Source: Arbacia lixula
Taxonomy: Eukaryota; Echinodermata; Echinoidea; Arbacioida; Arbaciidae
Reading direction: 5' to 3'
Length of the DNA stretch: 64,000 nucleotides
Assembly (NCBI GenBank): GCA_963669155.1
Contig: OZ022596.1
Span: forward strand, 7,916,208 to 7,980,207
The position numbers were made by a program, and so were the translations under genes. Positions 1 through 10,810 of this stretch are shown piece by piece; the stretch's first letter is position 1; each line of letters starts with the position of its first letter. The notes beneath the pieces are model-generated. The model had not been told where the DNA came from. It was given only the letters and a program-made list of their open reading frames with translations, and did no database searches.

Positions 1-137
1 AACGACTGGTGATCCCTTCTTGTGCTAAATTAGATTCTCAATAAACAAAGTGTGGTATCGAGTTCAGCACAAGAAGGGATCACCAGTCGTTCGTAAAGTC
101 GTTCGTAACTTACGAACAGCTTGGTGAAACACCCCCC
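1..137. mobile_element. Right part of a GTGTTTCACCAAGCTG-family MITE, cut by the window edge
   Basis: The right end GAACAGCTTGGTGAAACACC is present. Within it AACGACTGGTGATCCCTTCT (1-20) is mirrored at 71-90, giving a small inner hairpin. Confidence 0.8.
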
Positions 138-3100
138 TGGCATATGTACATGACAGACCCCTTGGAAAATCATGACATTATATCAGAAATATCTCCTCCC
201 CCACATTTTAAGAAAGGAAAAAAGAATGCTCCTTTCTCTGTGAATTTCTACACATTAATTGCAATCACTGACTGCAATAGATTGCATTCATTTCCATCAA
301 TCTAAACACATTCGATTCCAATCACAGAATGCAGTCAATAGCAATCATCTCCGCACATTTGTATACATGTACACTACTGCAATCAGCCTCAGCGGCAATC
401 GATTGCATTCATTTTTCCTACAATTATACAGTCATTTCAAAGTGTTTGTACATATTGATTGCACTAAGTACCATACATCTAAACAAAGTCATTTCCAAGT
501 GTTTTTGCATTAATTTCCATACATGTAAACACAGTCATTTCAAAGTGTTTAAACACATCAATTGCATTCATTTCCATACATTTATACAAAGCCATTCCCA
601 AGTGTTTGTATGTATGTATAATCCATTCATTTCCATGCATTTGGTCAAATTAATCAGGAAAAAGTAAGTCCGTACCTGTCTTTGCTTGTCTCTCGCTACC
701 GGCCAAATCGACCAGATTGAGTTTCCCTGCCCTGATCTTGTCCTCCCCACTCTCGTCCGTCTCGCACATCTCGATGTGAATCGTGAAGATGGAGTGGGAG
801 CGCGACGAGTCTGCGTTCATCAGTGTTGCCCCGACAGAGCGGTTCTTCCAGCCGAGCTCCATGACCTGTTCACACTCCCGCGTGTTGTGGACGATGTGCA
901 TGGATAAATCTGCGTATGAACACAACAAGATATTAGATATGAATTAAATGACATGCACCAAAAACAATGTTCAGTAAGAAGAAGAACGGGGAGTAAAGGG
1001 GTAAAAAGACCTCGAGGAGGAGGCGGAAGAAGAGAAGAAGGAGACTAATCAAACATAATAGCCCAGTTCCATAACTTGTTCTCACTTGTGCATGGTGTTA
1101 ACCATATGCATGGATAAATATCAAAACATTCATTATCATCACACACACAATAGCTATATACTCTATCTTTTTATCTACATTATCAATAGCTACAATGCTG
1201 AGGGTTCACTGGTCATCTCCATGGTAACCAAGATCATTGTAAGTTGTAGTAAGGCCGTTGACATACCTTTGACGTAGACTCCTTTGTCCGGATGTTCCTT
1301 GAGCTCCAGCCTGGCCTTGGCGTCCTTCCCCAGTAAATCCCTGATCTCCTCATTGTAAATCTCAAGATATGATGCACGAACCAGGTACTTGAGTCCTTCT
1401 GCCACCTACAAGAACAACAGCATAACAATAGAAACTCTCTGAAATTACAGCTATGTACATTGCCATAGTGTGCGTATATCATTAAGATAATTTCATGAAT
1501 ATACATGTATATAAGTAAATCCCTAATTTTTTCACTGAAGATCTCAAGATATGATGATCGGAAAAGGTACAGTACTTTTAAAAACCTTCTGCAACCTACA
1601 ACAACAATCAGTCAATTAAATTATCAATGGAAACTCTTTGGGACCACATATACATTGCCAAATTACCAATATCAATAAAAACCTAAAAAACACCTCTCTG
1701 AACTCGGTCATGTACATTGTACAAATATGTGCATTGCATGAACATAATTTTAAGAATATTACATCCTTCCAAGTAAATCTGCTTTCATTATTTTAAGTCT
1801 CAAGGTACTTACTACTTTCCGCTGCCTAAAACACAACCAATAATAATAATTTTGAATAACAGCTGTCTGTGTACTGTGGGAATCTCTAAGAGTTAAAAGG
1901 AGAAGAAAAGGAGGAGACATAGTAAGGTTAGATGACTTGATGTGGGAGGTGGAGGAGGCGAAGAAAAAAAAAGAATGAGAAAGAAAAGTTGTTAGAAGAA
2001 AAGGAGAAAAAAAATTAATTAAAGGACATCGAAGATGAGCAAAATAATTGAGAGGAAGAAGAAACAGAGGACACTTTATGTGGGAGGTGGAGGAGGCGAA
2101 GAAAAAAAAGGAACGAGAAAGAAAAGTTGTTAAAAGGAGAAAAAAAATAAATTTAAGGACATCAAAGAGGAGCAAAGTAATTGAGAGGAAGAAGAAACAG
2201 AGGAAAATAATTTAAAGGCTTTCATGTGTCGTACACAGGATATATCCCTAGTGAGCTGCCATATTGCGTACGCCGTGCATTCCGTGCAAAACGCACACTT
2301 ACCTATGTGTATTGTTTCTCGGGCAATTACGCATTTACACGCCTGGTTAGAATGCACAATCCTTACCGAAGCTGAACCTTCGGCCCTGATCGTGGCTAGC
2401 CATTTCGCTGCGTGCCACATTCGTGCGTTAAGTTCGCAAGTAAGTGTAGCAGCTAAATAGTGACGTCTCCCCACAGAATCGACGCGTGAAAGCCTTTAAA
2501 GGGGAATAGTGAGGAGAAGATTGGGAGGACACAGAAGATGTCTGAGGAAAGGCGAAGTGAAAAGAAAGATCTCTCATAACAATAGAAGACAATGGAGGAG
2601 GGCAAACAAGCTCACCTGGATGTTTTCAAAGATGTGCTCAAAGGCCCTTGGAATGATTCCACGCTGCGTCGCTGGGTCGGTGATACCTTGCATACTGAAG
2701 GACTTGCCACAGCCGGTCTGCCCGTAGGCAAAGATGGTGCCATTGTATCCCTCAAGAACACCCTGGCAACAACAAAAGAAGAGAGTTTCAAGGTTAGTCA
2801 ACATGTATTTATCCATTGCAAATGTTCAAATATATATGGATATCCAGTCTACCCATAGGAAAAGATTGCCATTGTACTCCTCCTGAACACCCTGGCAACA
2901 ACAAGAAAGAGTCTAAGACGGATCAGTTGTACCCTAAAAGGGTACAAGTTACAACAATGACAGATATCCGTTGTGAAGTTACATATTTATGCATAATTTA
3001 TATCCTGTCCGACCATAAACATAACAAGCCGTAAGTAAGAAGTGATTTTGCAACATGTGTTAAATAACTACTCCCTTCTTTTTTTTTTTTTTTACAGATT

Positions 3101-4505
3101 CTCTTTACCTGAATAGCTAGGGTTTAATACACGTGAGATCATGTGTAATTTGTTCACTGCATTGTACTCATGTCAGCGATGTGGTTAACTCTCATCTTTC
3201 TTCACACGAGTCCTTTTGTTATTTTCTAAGGCTCTCCATTTGATTGGCAGGGACTTAATTGTCTAATCCCCCTGAGTAGGTCTTTCATGGCATTGTTCTG
3301 ACATGTACATCAATAATATGCTTTTCACACTGGCAAAAATTTCCTTAGCCCCGTACTAAAAGGTGGGGCTAAGGGGGGGGGGGGGGGGGGGGGGCCTTAG
3401 CCCCACCTATAGTACGGGGCTAAGCTTAGACCACTTTCTGTTCACATTGGTTTTTACCAAAGTAGGCTAGCCCCACCAATAATCCGGGATTATTTGGCCC
3501 TACAAAAAAGCAGGGCTAACACCGCAATTGCAGGGCCAAGCCGAATAGTCCGGGGCTAAGAGCGCCAGTGTGAACAGAAACGAAAAATAGTACGGGGCTA
3601 AGGAAATGCGGTGTCGCTCTCAAGGCCGAAACGCCAAGACCAATCAGATAAGGCTCAACTGGCGAGTGACCTTGATGCGGAATGGTAAAGAGCCGATGTG
3701 CAAGACGTACACTCATAAATATTCATAAGCTGTCGAGAAAGTCTGGGGCTAACGATTTCGAGTGAGAACAGTGTGAAAAGCTAGTCGGGTTTAAGAAATA
3801 GTACGGGGCTAAGAAATGCCAGTGTGAAAAGCTTCAAAAAATAGTACGGGGCTAGGGATAGTATGGGGCTAAGGATAGTACGGGGCTAATTTTTGCCAGT
3901 GTGAAAAGGATATATAAGTCTCTCTACCAGCTATACAATTACACAGTGGCTCAGTGTGATCAACAACTTGCCATGGAAAAGAGTGCCTCCGTGAAAAAAA
4001 AATGGCCATGTGGATTTTTTTTCATTGTTCTGTGCTTACATGTACTTTAATTAGTCTTTCGATCAGTAATACACTTTCACTGTGGCTAAAGGTAATTAAG
4101 GCCCCATCTTGAATCATAGTTTTTACCTTTTTCATCTCTGTCTTCCATCGTGTGGCAATTCGTAATGTATTTTTTCTTGATTTAGGTGATCTTTATAACG
4201 TATTAGAGAAAGTAATTGTGATGTGACTAAAAAGTGGAGATTTTGGAAGCAGTATAATGATGTTACCATGGGTTACTTACGTCAACGAGGGGGTATGCAA
4301 TATCGGAGTAGATCTGCTCCGTAGTGGAGTCGACAAAGTAGGAGCCGTCGAACGTGAAGGACTTGGGCGGGTCTTTGGAGTTGGGCTTGAAGATCTCGCA
4401 CGTTCCCCGCTTGCCCTCCATCTTGACGCAGCATTTACAGTTGAGCCCCTTCTCCCTGGCGTTGAGGGGACGGCAACGCACGATCACCTTCACTGCCTCA
4501 GCCAT
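1..4505 (-). CDS. KIF17: Kinesin-2 family motor protein, KIF17/OSM-3 type (partial: N-terminal 248 codons)
   Basis: Four coding exons read on the minus strand: 4505-4281 (75 codons, starts [15 protein letters not shown]), 2762-2616 (49 codons), 1405-1267 and 909-676. All have AG acceptors and GT donors, and intron phases are 0, 0, 1 and 1. The joined product is the first two thirds of a kinesin motor domain: beta-1 [10 protein letters not shown]-loop GQTGCGKS (about residues 89-96), switch I NADSSRSH (about 202-209) and switch II DLAGSE (about 238-243). The stretches [17 protein letters not shown] and [12 protein letters not shown] match, from memory, KIF17 rather than KIF3. KIF17-type motors are plus-end-directed homodimers that carry cargo along ciliary and dendritic microtubules. 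The start ATG lies in the expected family position. The gene continues off the left edge, so the end of the motor, the coiled coils and the tail are not seen. Odd points: a Cys in the P-loop where Ser is usual, and decayed copies of exons 2-4 in the introns. Confidence 0.93.
1062..1119 (-). pseudogene. Decayed partial copy of KIF17 exon 4
   Basis: Read on the minus strand this segment resembles the first about 20 codons of the real exon 4 (909 downward). [20 protein letters not shown] becomes [12 protein letters not shown], a stop, then EQVMELG. The splice acceptor AG is changed to AT. It lies about 200 bp upstream of the real exon in transcript order, so it looks like one unit of a local tandem duplication that has decayed. 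Confidence 0.7.
1516..1595 (-). pseudogene. Decayed partial copy of KIF17 exon 3 (first)
   Basis: The minus strand keeps the acceptor (GTTGTAG then GTTGCAGAAGG, against GTAG then GTGGCAGAAGG in the real exon 3) and traces of [13 protein letters not shown]. The frame is broken by a stop and a shift. Intron sequence next to it (AGAAACTCTCTG-like, TACATTGCCA) is also duplicated, so the unit is larger than the exon, roughly 230 bp. Confidence 0.7.
1772..1825 (-). pseudogene. Decayed partial copy of KIF17 exon 3 (second)
   Basis: This is a shorter, more diverged echo of exon 3 on the minus strand. It shares the motifs AGTAAATC, TCTCAAG and AGGTACTT (plus strand), and an AG stands at the position of the exon 3 acceptor. 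It is not translatable. It is the third unit of the series 1267-1405, 1516-1595, 1772-1825. Confidence 0.5.
1936..2205. repeat. Purine-rich tandem repeat, about 133-bp unit, two copies
   Basis: ATGTGGGAGGTGGAGGAGGC followed by an AAGAAAAAAA tract and a GAGAAAGAAAAGTTGTTA block occurs twice, in KIF17 intron 2. A third partial copy may lie at 2505-2580, on the far side of the MITE at 2212-2499, which would then have inserted into the array. Confidence 0.7.
2212..2499. mobile_element. TTAA-flanked MITE, terminal repeats AGGCTTTCA(T/C)G(T/C)GTCG
   Basis: TTAA is followed by AGGCTTTCATGTGTCG on the left; on the right CGACGCGTGAAAGCCT is followed by TTAA. It is 288 bp with no coding capacity. TTAA target duplication is the habit of piggyBac and Kolobok elements; the superfamily is inferred from this alone. 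It sits in KIF17 intron 2. Confidence 0.8.
2847..2891 (-). pseudogene. Decayed partial copy of KIF17 exon 2
   Basis: On the minus strand, TTGTTGCCAG then GGTGTTCAGGAGGAGTACAA copies the acceptor and first codons of exon 2, [11 protein letters not shown], as [11 protein letters not shown]. After about 15 codons similarity to the P-loop region fades into WVDW. The real exon starts 129 bp away at 2762. Confidence 0.72.
3321..3908. mobile_element. MITE with CTTTTCACACTGGCAAAAATT ends and internal TAGTACGGGGCTAA repeats
   Basis: The left end CTTTTCACACTGGCAAAAAT is inverted at 3887-3908 (ATTTTTGCCAGTGTGAAAAG). Inside, the motif AGTACGGGGCTAA and its reverse complement recur about ten times, and GCCAGTGTGAA recurs as subterminal copies. 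A run of 22 G lies at 3373-3394 between inverted copies of GGGGCTAAGG. No open frame looks like a transposase. It lies in KIF17 intron 1. Confidence 0.8.
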
Positions 4506-6022
4506 CTTGCTTCTGGCTCAAGAGAAACATTTGAAGAGATGGTTTGTTAACAGAATATATTATGAAGAATATACATTCGTAACGGCGCCTAAAATACACG
4601 AATGGTCCGCCCAATAAATTGATGCACATTTTGGAGCAGCAATGAATGCATAATAGAAGATAAAACCTGTTGAAATCTAATTATATATAGATCAAGAGGA
4701 ACTTGTGGAGAAGGGGTGATTTATTATGAACATGTACTAGGCTCATTTACAATACAAAATCACTTAGAACAAATATTTTTTCATCCCACTTAACTTATCG
4801 TTTATGTACATCAACTCCAAAGTCTGGCAGTCTTTTGACAATGCAACTCATAAAGAAGTAATCTGCATGTTCCACTTGTATGGCAGGCTATTTGAACTCA
4901 AAAGTCATGCGAAACGAAGAAAACTCAGGTCACAAGCTTTTGGAGATTTTTTATGTGCAAGCATTTTGATAATCAAGATCTACGTTTGCAAAAAAAAATG
5001 ATTTCAAAATGTTAAACAATTTAAATAAATCTTTTTGGCTGTATTGGGGAGTAGGGATCTCGACCAGATACCTGGCAAATAGTAATAATATTGTTAACAT
5101 TAAAATGAAACTTAAAAAAAAGGATGATTGAGTTGATGATTGACAAGACAAAATAAATGTGCATCTGTCATGCATTCTGTAAATAATTGTAAAATTTGGC
5201 TTTGCTTAGCCTTATCTCATCTGATATCAGAAACTCTTGTGAATACTGACATTCTAACTAACTTAGAATCTAGCAAGTTGTTTACAGTCAATGCATCGTA
5301 AATATCACATTCAATCACACACATCATCATGATCATTTAATCTCAGTGTGGTGACAGTGGTCAGCAGGGCTGGTCAGTGTATTCAGTGCCAGCCCAGTGC
5401 AGTACAGTGGCAGTGCCGTCGCGATAGCAGCTGTGACTCGACTCAGCGAGACATTCTGAATGCACTCGCTCACGAAAGATACAGAAAGAACTAAATAAGG
5501 GCGACATATTACCTTTAACTCTGCTGTCTCGACACAAATTGTCACGAAATCTGAGAAAACATAATCCTCTCCTAGAGCCCTACCATCGGTTTACTTATAT
5601 CGTCAAATAGTTTACGAATTATTCACTTCATGGCTGAATAGTCGTGTAATTACAAGATAACCTCAGTTTTGTCAACACACGGTGCATGGGCATTGGAGAA
5701 ATATGCATTCGCTGAACCCTCCGTAGAAAGAGCCGGTTCGCACTTGCTTTCGCACGTCTTTCAGAAGTTTGCTAGATAAGTGGGTGAGCAGCGAAATTTC
5801 ATGACGTCAATTTTAATCTCACTTAAGTTTGAGATAACCGTGAAGAAGTGAAACGAATAACCATTACTTCTAAAATGTTATATGCTTGCAAGTTCAACAA
5901 AATAACAAGGTTTATCTAAATGCAAGTGATATACCGGAAAGGCCTATATTATTTCATAAATTCAGTTATAAAAGCAAAAATGTAATAACTGTATTTTTAC
6001 AACCTCCAATATTAGACATGAC
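4506..6022. other. Upstream flank of KIF17, no gene seen
   Basis: This is the 5' flank and presumed promoter of KIF17, AT-rich, with no convincing coding frame, TATA box or repeat family recognised. Small open frames here are short and of chance composition. Confidence 0.4.
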
Positions 6023-6095
6023 GGCCCTGTGGCCCAATGGATAAGGCATCTGACTACGAATCAGGGGATTCCAGGTTCGAGTCCTGGCAGGGTCG
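6023..6095 (+). tRNA. tRNA-Arg(ACG): tRNA-Arg (anticodon ACG)
   Basis: A 73-nt cloverleaf. The acceptor stem GGCCCTG pairs with CAGGGTC (one G-T pair), discriminator G. The anticodon stem is TCTGA/TCAGG with loop CTACGAA, giving anticodon ACG. The T arm is CCAGG TTCGAGT CCTGG. A box TGGCCCAATGG and B box GGTTCGAGTCC match RNA polymerase III promoters, and five T follow at 6099-6103 as a terminator. There is no intron and no encoded CCA, as expected in an animal nuclear gene. It decodes CGU, and CGC/CGA through inosine. It lies about 1.5 kb upstream of KIF17. Confidence 0.95.
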
Positions 6096-6103
6096 CACTT
6101 TTT

Positions 6104-6702
6104 GATTTTCTTTTGCATAATGGCTGTACATTTCCGGGGACTAAATGGACTCCATGCAATAAGTAAGAAGCAATCATATGATCTGTAAAATACACTTTTC
6201 GTGAATTATTTGTTATATCATTACTCATTGTTACAATTTTTTTTAAAGAAGTTTGGCCTAAGCTTTAAATGAAAATGATATGATTTGGTGGTTTATAGCC
6301 CCTAGACTTTGTAGAAATAATTTTTATCCCTTTCTCTAGCTGCTAACATTTTAATTTCTCTCTCTCTTCCTAAACGGTTCTTTGAACTTGAACTCTCCCT
6401 CCCTCATGTTTTCCTTTCCTTTGCTTTCTTATCCCATCCTTATCCACACAGGCCCTGAGCTTATGGTCAACACTAGAAAGCTAACTGCTCGTTTTGTTGA
6501 CAAACTCGTTTGTTTGTCTTATTTATGTTTCTGTTTGTTGTATTTTTTTTTTATTTAATCACACCTTTGTGCTTTTATGTAATACTCTTGTCGATGTATA
6601 TGTTTTTTATGATGAATAAAAAATTAAAAGAAACTTCCGCATCTTTTTCTCAGATCTCTCCTTAAATATCATTCCTCTCCCGACTCCTCTTTCCCTCACC
6701 CT
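6104..6702. other. Non-coding stretch
   Basis: Nothing recognised. The T-rich sequence ending GATGAATAAAAAATTAAAAG near 6610 resembles the 3' tail of a retroposed repeat but cannot be classified. Confidence 0.3.
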
Positions 6703-6725
6703 CCCCCCCCCCCCCCCCCCCCCCC
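6703..6725. repeat. Poly-C tract (23 C)
   Basis: Uninterrupted run of C between CCTCACCCT and ATTATTG. Confidence 0.95.
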
Positions 6726-6728
6726 ATT

Positions 6729-7400
6729 ATTGTAACAATTTTCGGGTACGTTACTACGAAAGTATATCGTGCCTCAACACATACCACATCACCTCAGCCT
6801 ACTCATCATCACACATGGGTAGTGCATATCATGGTAACGCACGACTTCACGAGCACCACACATATGATAATCACCAGAATGAATCAAACTTGCAAAGAGT
6901 TGTCAAAATAATTACCGTTCAAGTCTTTAATGATGAAATGAACCTCCATATCACAACAGAATTGAATCACCTGTGTTGCACTATTCTAACCGAGTTGCAC
7001 TACGTGTACCTGCACTACTCTCACCAGGGAGGTGGGAGTTCCACCGGGGAGTTCCACCTCCCTGCTCTCAGGTCTTCGACTCTCTGAAATGTATCTCTAA
7101 AACTATACACTACCTGTATCTCCAAACTGACTTTCTTTGACTATACCACCCCTCTATACCCCAGTCCCCACCCCAGTCGAACCGAGAACCTGTACAGACA
7201 GTGCATTGTGCAATGGCCTACCCCGGTGGCCTACATACATATACATGTATACACTTCCATGTACAGCACGTACCTACACACTGGCACAAAACTTTTGTTT
7301 ACTTTGACTGGCTGCCTATAACTGCCTGAGATGGTTTGTGGAGGAAAGGGGAGAAAATGAAGTAGACTGGAGAGGAGGGAAGAGGGAGGGTAAAGTTCAT

Positions 7401-7451
<51 letters not shown>

Positions 7452-7645
7452 AGAGGAGGAATAGAAACTCTACTAGTCTGATACATAAGACCAAGAAGTA
7501 AAAGGGGGGTTGCAGAGAGAGGGTGACAGAAATACAAGGATTGGAGGGAAGGCTGGTAGAGATAAGAAGGAGAGAAGAAAGAGTGGAGAAACTAGCTGGA
7601 GTAGGAGAGGAATAGGTAGTCTCGCTAATAAATCACAATTTGTTC
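6729..7645. repeat. Copy 1 of a roughly 0.9-kb direct duplication
   Basis: The order of blocks TGTAACAATTTTCGGGT, GTGCCTCAACACATACCAC, CATCACACATGGGTAG, TTGAATCACCTGTGT, GGTGACAGAAATACAAGG and AGGAATAGGTAGTCT is repeated in the same order at 8870-9770. A (GA)n tract lies at 7402-7448. It has no real coding content and the class of repeat is unknown. Confidence 0.75.
7402..7448. repeat. (GA)n microsatellite
   Basis: About 23 AG units, longer than the matching tract in the paired copy near 9534-9556. Confidence 0.95.
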
Positions 7646-8200
7646 CTTCTTTCATATCTTCCAACATGTTCTCTTTCATCCTTCGACCTGTCTCTCTTCC
7701 AAAGTTTCAACCTTCATCCATCCTCCCTCCCCTTTCATCACTCCTCCTCTTTCCCACTCTTACGTCATCACCCATTTTCAAATTTGTTTTGCCTTCTTCC
7801 TTCATCCTGACAAACATTCATTCTTTCTTTCCTTTTACTTATCTTCAACCCTTATCCATCCCTTCTCCTCTTTCATCTCTCACCCTCTTTTTAAAAAAAA
7901 AATATCTTCCCCACCCTTATTTCGTCACCATTTTTTCTTATTTGTCTTGCTATATTCTTTCAGAGAAAAGTTTTCTTTTGATTATCTTCAATATCGGAAT
8001 TAGATGGTGATATTGATTTTACTTGTTTTCATTCATGTTTACATTTTTTAATATTTATCAATAATATTGTTGCAAAACTGCTGATTCTTTAAATAGGAAA
8101 TTAACAGAGGAATACAAGAGAGATACAAGAGAGATGTATTTAGACGAAGAAACATAGACAAACTAGAATATATGATGTATTAAATGAATCTACAAACAAA
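7646..8200. other. Pyrimidine-rich non-coding stretch
   Basis: C/T-rich plus strand rich in TTCATC and CTCCTC. A 166-codon open frame across 7510-8010 is low-complexity Ser/Pro/Phe and is not taken as a gene. Confidence 0.4.
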
Positions 8201-8214
8201 TGCCTTGCGTTTAT

Positions 8215-8530
8215 TTACAGTATATTTACATAAATACCGTTACAGGTTAAACATTTGCCTTCTCGAAGCTAAAATGTGCCACACCAAAGAGTTACAGAAT
8301 ACATGCTACTAACCTCACACTCGATCAGCTATCAACTCCAGGCACTCAGCTCCATCACAAACACGTCTACTTCACACACAGAGTCTTCTACACCTCGAAA
8401 ATCCCCTTCCCCCAGACCAAAACTTTGTGCTGGCCAAGCACATGGTCATGAGGCTAGTCTGCCCACGCAGACCCTATTATTTCTGTAACATTGCCCCCTC
8501 CTTAAATTTGAACGTCCCGTTCACTACGCA
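8215..8530 (-). mobile_element. LTR-retrotransposon fossil (3' LTR plus polypurine tract), Ty3/gypsy-like
   Basis: On the minus strand a purine tract (AAGGAGGGGGCAA) is followed at once by TGTTACAG, the arrangement of polypurine tract and LTR start. About 120 bp of the LTR are repeated at 8690-8812. Only ends remain; no coding part is visible. It is broken and old. The family assignment is tentative. Confidence 0.4.
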
Positions 8531-8869
8531 AGGTTTCGTAACGAGAACACTTATATAAGCAGTTGAGGAAACATGGTTACTAACGAATTATTAACCTAAA
8601 ATAACATAACGGATACTAGTTTTATCTGCTGATAGCCATTTATACCGTCATTACGCAACATCAGTACCATTTACAAGTCAACAGCATCTCTCCTCTACAC
8701 CTCAAAAATCCCCTACCCCCAGTCCCCAGACCAAAACTTTGTGCTGATCAAGCACATGGTCATGAGGTTAGTCTGCCCCCGCAGACCCTATTATTTCTGT
8801 AACAATATTTATCTGAATGTATGACTATGTGTTATTGTATTTATCATGTTTTCATGTATTATGACTATC

Positions 8870-9770
8870 GTAACAAATTTTCGGGTCTGTTATCACCCTG
8901 TCGTTCGTTTCCACTAATATCGTGCCTCAACACATACCACACCGAGCATCACCTCAGCCTACTCATCATCACACATGGGTAGCGCATATGATGGTAACAC
9001 ACGACTTCACGACCACCACACATTTGATCATCACAAGAATGAATGAAGTAAACTTTAAAGAGTTGTCCATATAATTACCGTTCATGAAGACTTTAATGAT
9101 GAATTGAACCTCCAGGTCACAACAGAATTGAATCACCTGTGTATTCTAACCGAGTTGCACTACATGTATCTGCACTACTCTCACCAGGAAGGTGGGAGTT
9201 CCACCTCCCTGCTCCATCACCTCTTCGACTCTCTGAAATGTATCTCTAAACTCACTTACTTTGTGTACCACCCTCCCGGACCACCCTCTTATACTGTACA
9301 TGTATACCCCCAGTCTCCACCCCATGTGCAGTATAGTCGAACAGAGAACCTGTACAGACTAGTGTAGCCTATACACACACATACATGTACAGCATGTACC
9401 TACACACTGGCACAAAACTTTTGTTTACAAACATTTGATTGGCTGCATATCGCCTGAGATGGTGGAGGAAAGGGGAGATAACAGATAACATGAAGTAGAC
9501 CAGGGAGGAGGGAAGAGGGAGGGTAAAGGTCACAGAGAGAGGGAGAGAGAGAGAGAGGTAGGAGAGGGGGGAATAGAAACTCTACGAGTCTGAAGTAAAA
9601 GGGGGGATGAAGAGAGAGGGTGACAGAAATACAAGGATTGGAGGGAAGGATGGTAGAGATAGGAAGGAGAGAAGAAAGGGTGAAGAGATCGACACAGAGG
9701 GATAGCTGGAGTAGGAAAGGAATGGGTAGTCTTGCTAAATAGACCCTATTGCCTAAATCACAGTTTTGTG
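8870..9770. repeat. Copy 2 of the roughly 0.9-kb direct duplication
   Basis: Same blocks and order as 6729-7645, about 2.1 kb away in direct orientation, differing by small indels and GA-tract length. The LTR fossil lies between the two copies. Confidence 0.75.
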
Positions 9771-10045
9771 ACACTATTTCTGATTGTATTTTATTTTGTT
9801 TATGATGTAGTGTGATTTTTTTTGTGGAAGTCCCATTGGTCAAACAGTTTTTTTTGTTTTTTTTTACTCAGAGGGCTACCCTGTTGAAATACAACTGAAT
9901 AAATGAAAAAATTTCATCCTTTCACTCACTTCCTCTACATCCCACCTTCTTTTCCTTACTCCCCCTTTCCTCACATTCACTTATCCTTTTTTCTTCCATC
10001 TCTTCAACTTTCACACCTCCATTATCTATTCCCTCTCTCGCTTTG

Positions 10046-10810
10046 TTAAAGGGATAGTCCACCCTAGAACTAAGTTGGTTTCAAAAAGCAGAAAAATAAA
10101 AGAAAAATATAAGTGAAGGTTTGGCGAGCATTGGTCAAAATGTAAGAAAGTTAAGATTGTAAGTAAGATTGTTAAGTCTTGATTTTGTTATGTCACATCA
10201 CATGCAAGATGCTCTCCATTTTTATTGTGTACTATTTTGTGCATAAGGCATCTCTTTTTATGTTCTTTGATGAAGGAATTAATTCTTTTCATAACGGTAT
10301 GTGTGTAAAGCACTGCTATGGCACTCAAAGGTTTAAAGGGAAAGTTAAAGTGGTTTCAATCAAATAAAAAAAAAAAGGTTTGACCAAAATCTGTCAAAAT
10401 GATAAATAAAGGTTTGTTTATATTTCAATTTTGTGACATCACGTCACTTTCTCTCCCATATGTTGTGTGCTGTATGATGCCATAAATTGCTTGTTTTCTG
10501 TTTTTCCATAATAAAGGAATGACTCTTTCTCAAAGAGGCATGTGAGTGAATATGCGTTTCTAAAGATACATCAAATGCACAGGTAAAGTGGTATACATTC
10601 GTTTGAGAAAAAAATGAAATTTAAAAAAATTTTAGTACACACCCTATAGGAGAGTACCTCGCTAGTGATGTCACAAAATCAAGAATTTGACGATTCATAA
10701 CACCGTTATCCTTTGACAGATTTTGTGAAATATTCACTGATTTTTTTTCTCTCATATTTCTGCTCTTTTTCAGAACCAACTTATTTTCAGGCCGAACCCC
10801 TTCCTTCAAT
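10046..10810. mobile_element. Composite of TTAAAGGGATAGT(C/T)CACC-family MITEs
   Basis: It starts TTAAAGGGATAGTCCACC, the terminus also seen in the intact copy 33270-33744. A second internal start (TTTAAAGGGAAAGTTAAAGT) lies near 10332, and the degenerate right end CAACTTATTTTCAGG ends near 10810. The phrases TTTTGTGACATCACGTCAC and CCTTTGACAGATTTT are family landmarks. It is interpreted as two overlapping or nested copies. Confidence 0.65.

Noticed and set aside
7510-8010. 166-codon plus-strand frame
   Set aside because: Low-complexity Ser/Pro/Phe from pyrimidine-rich DNA; overlaps a duplicated non-coding segment.
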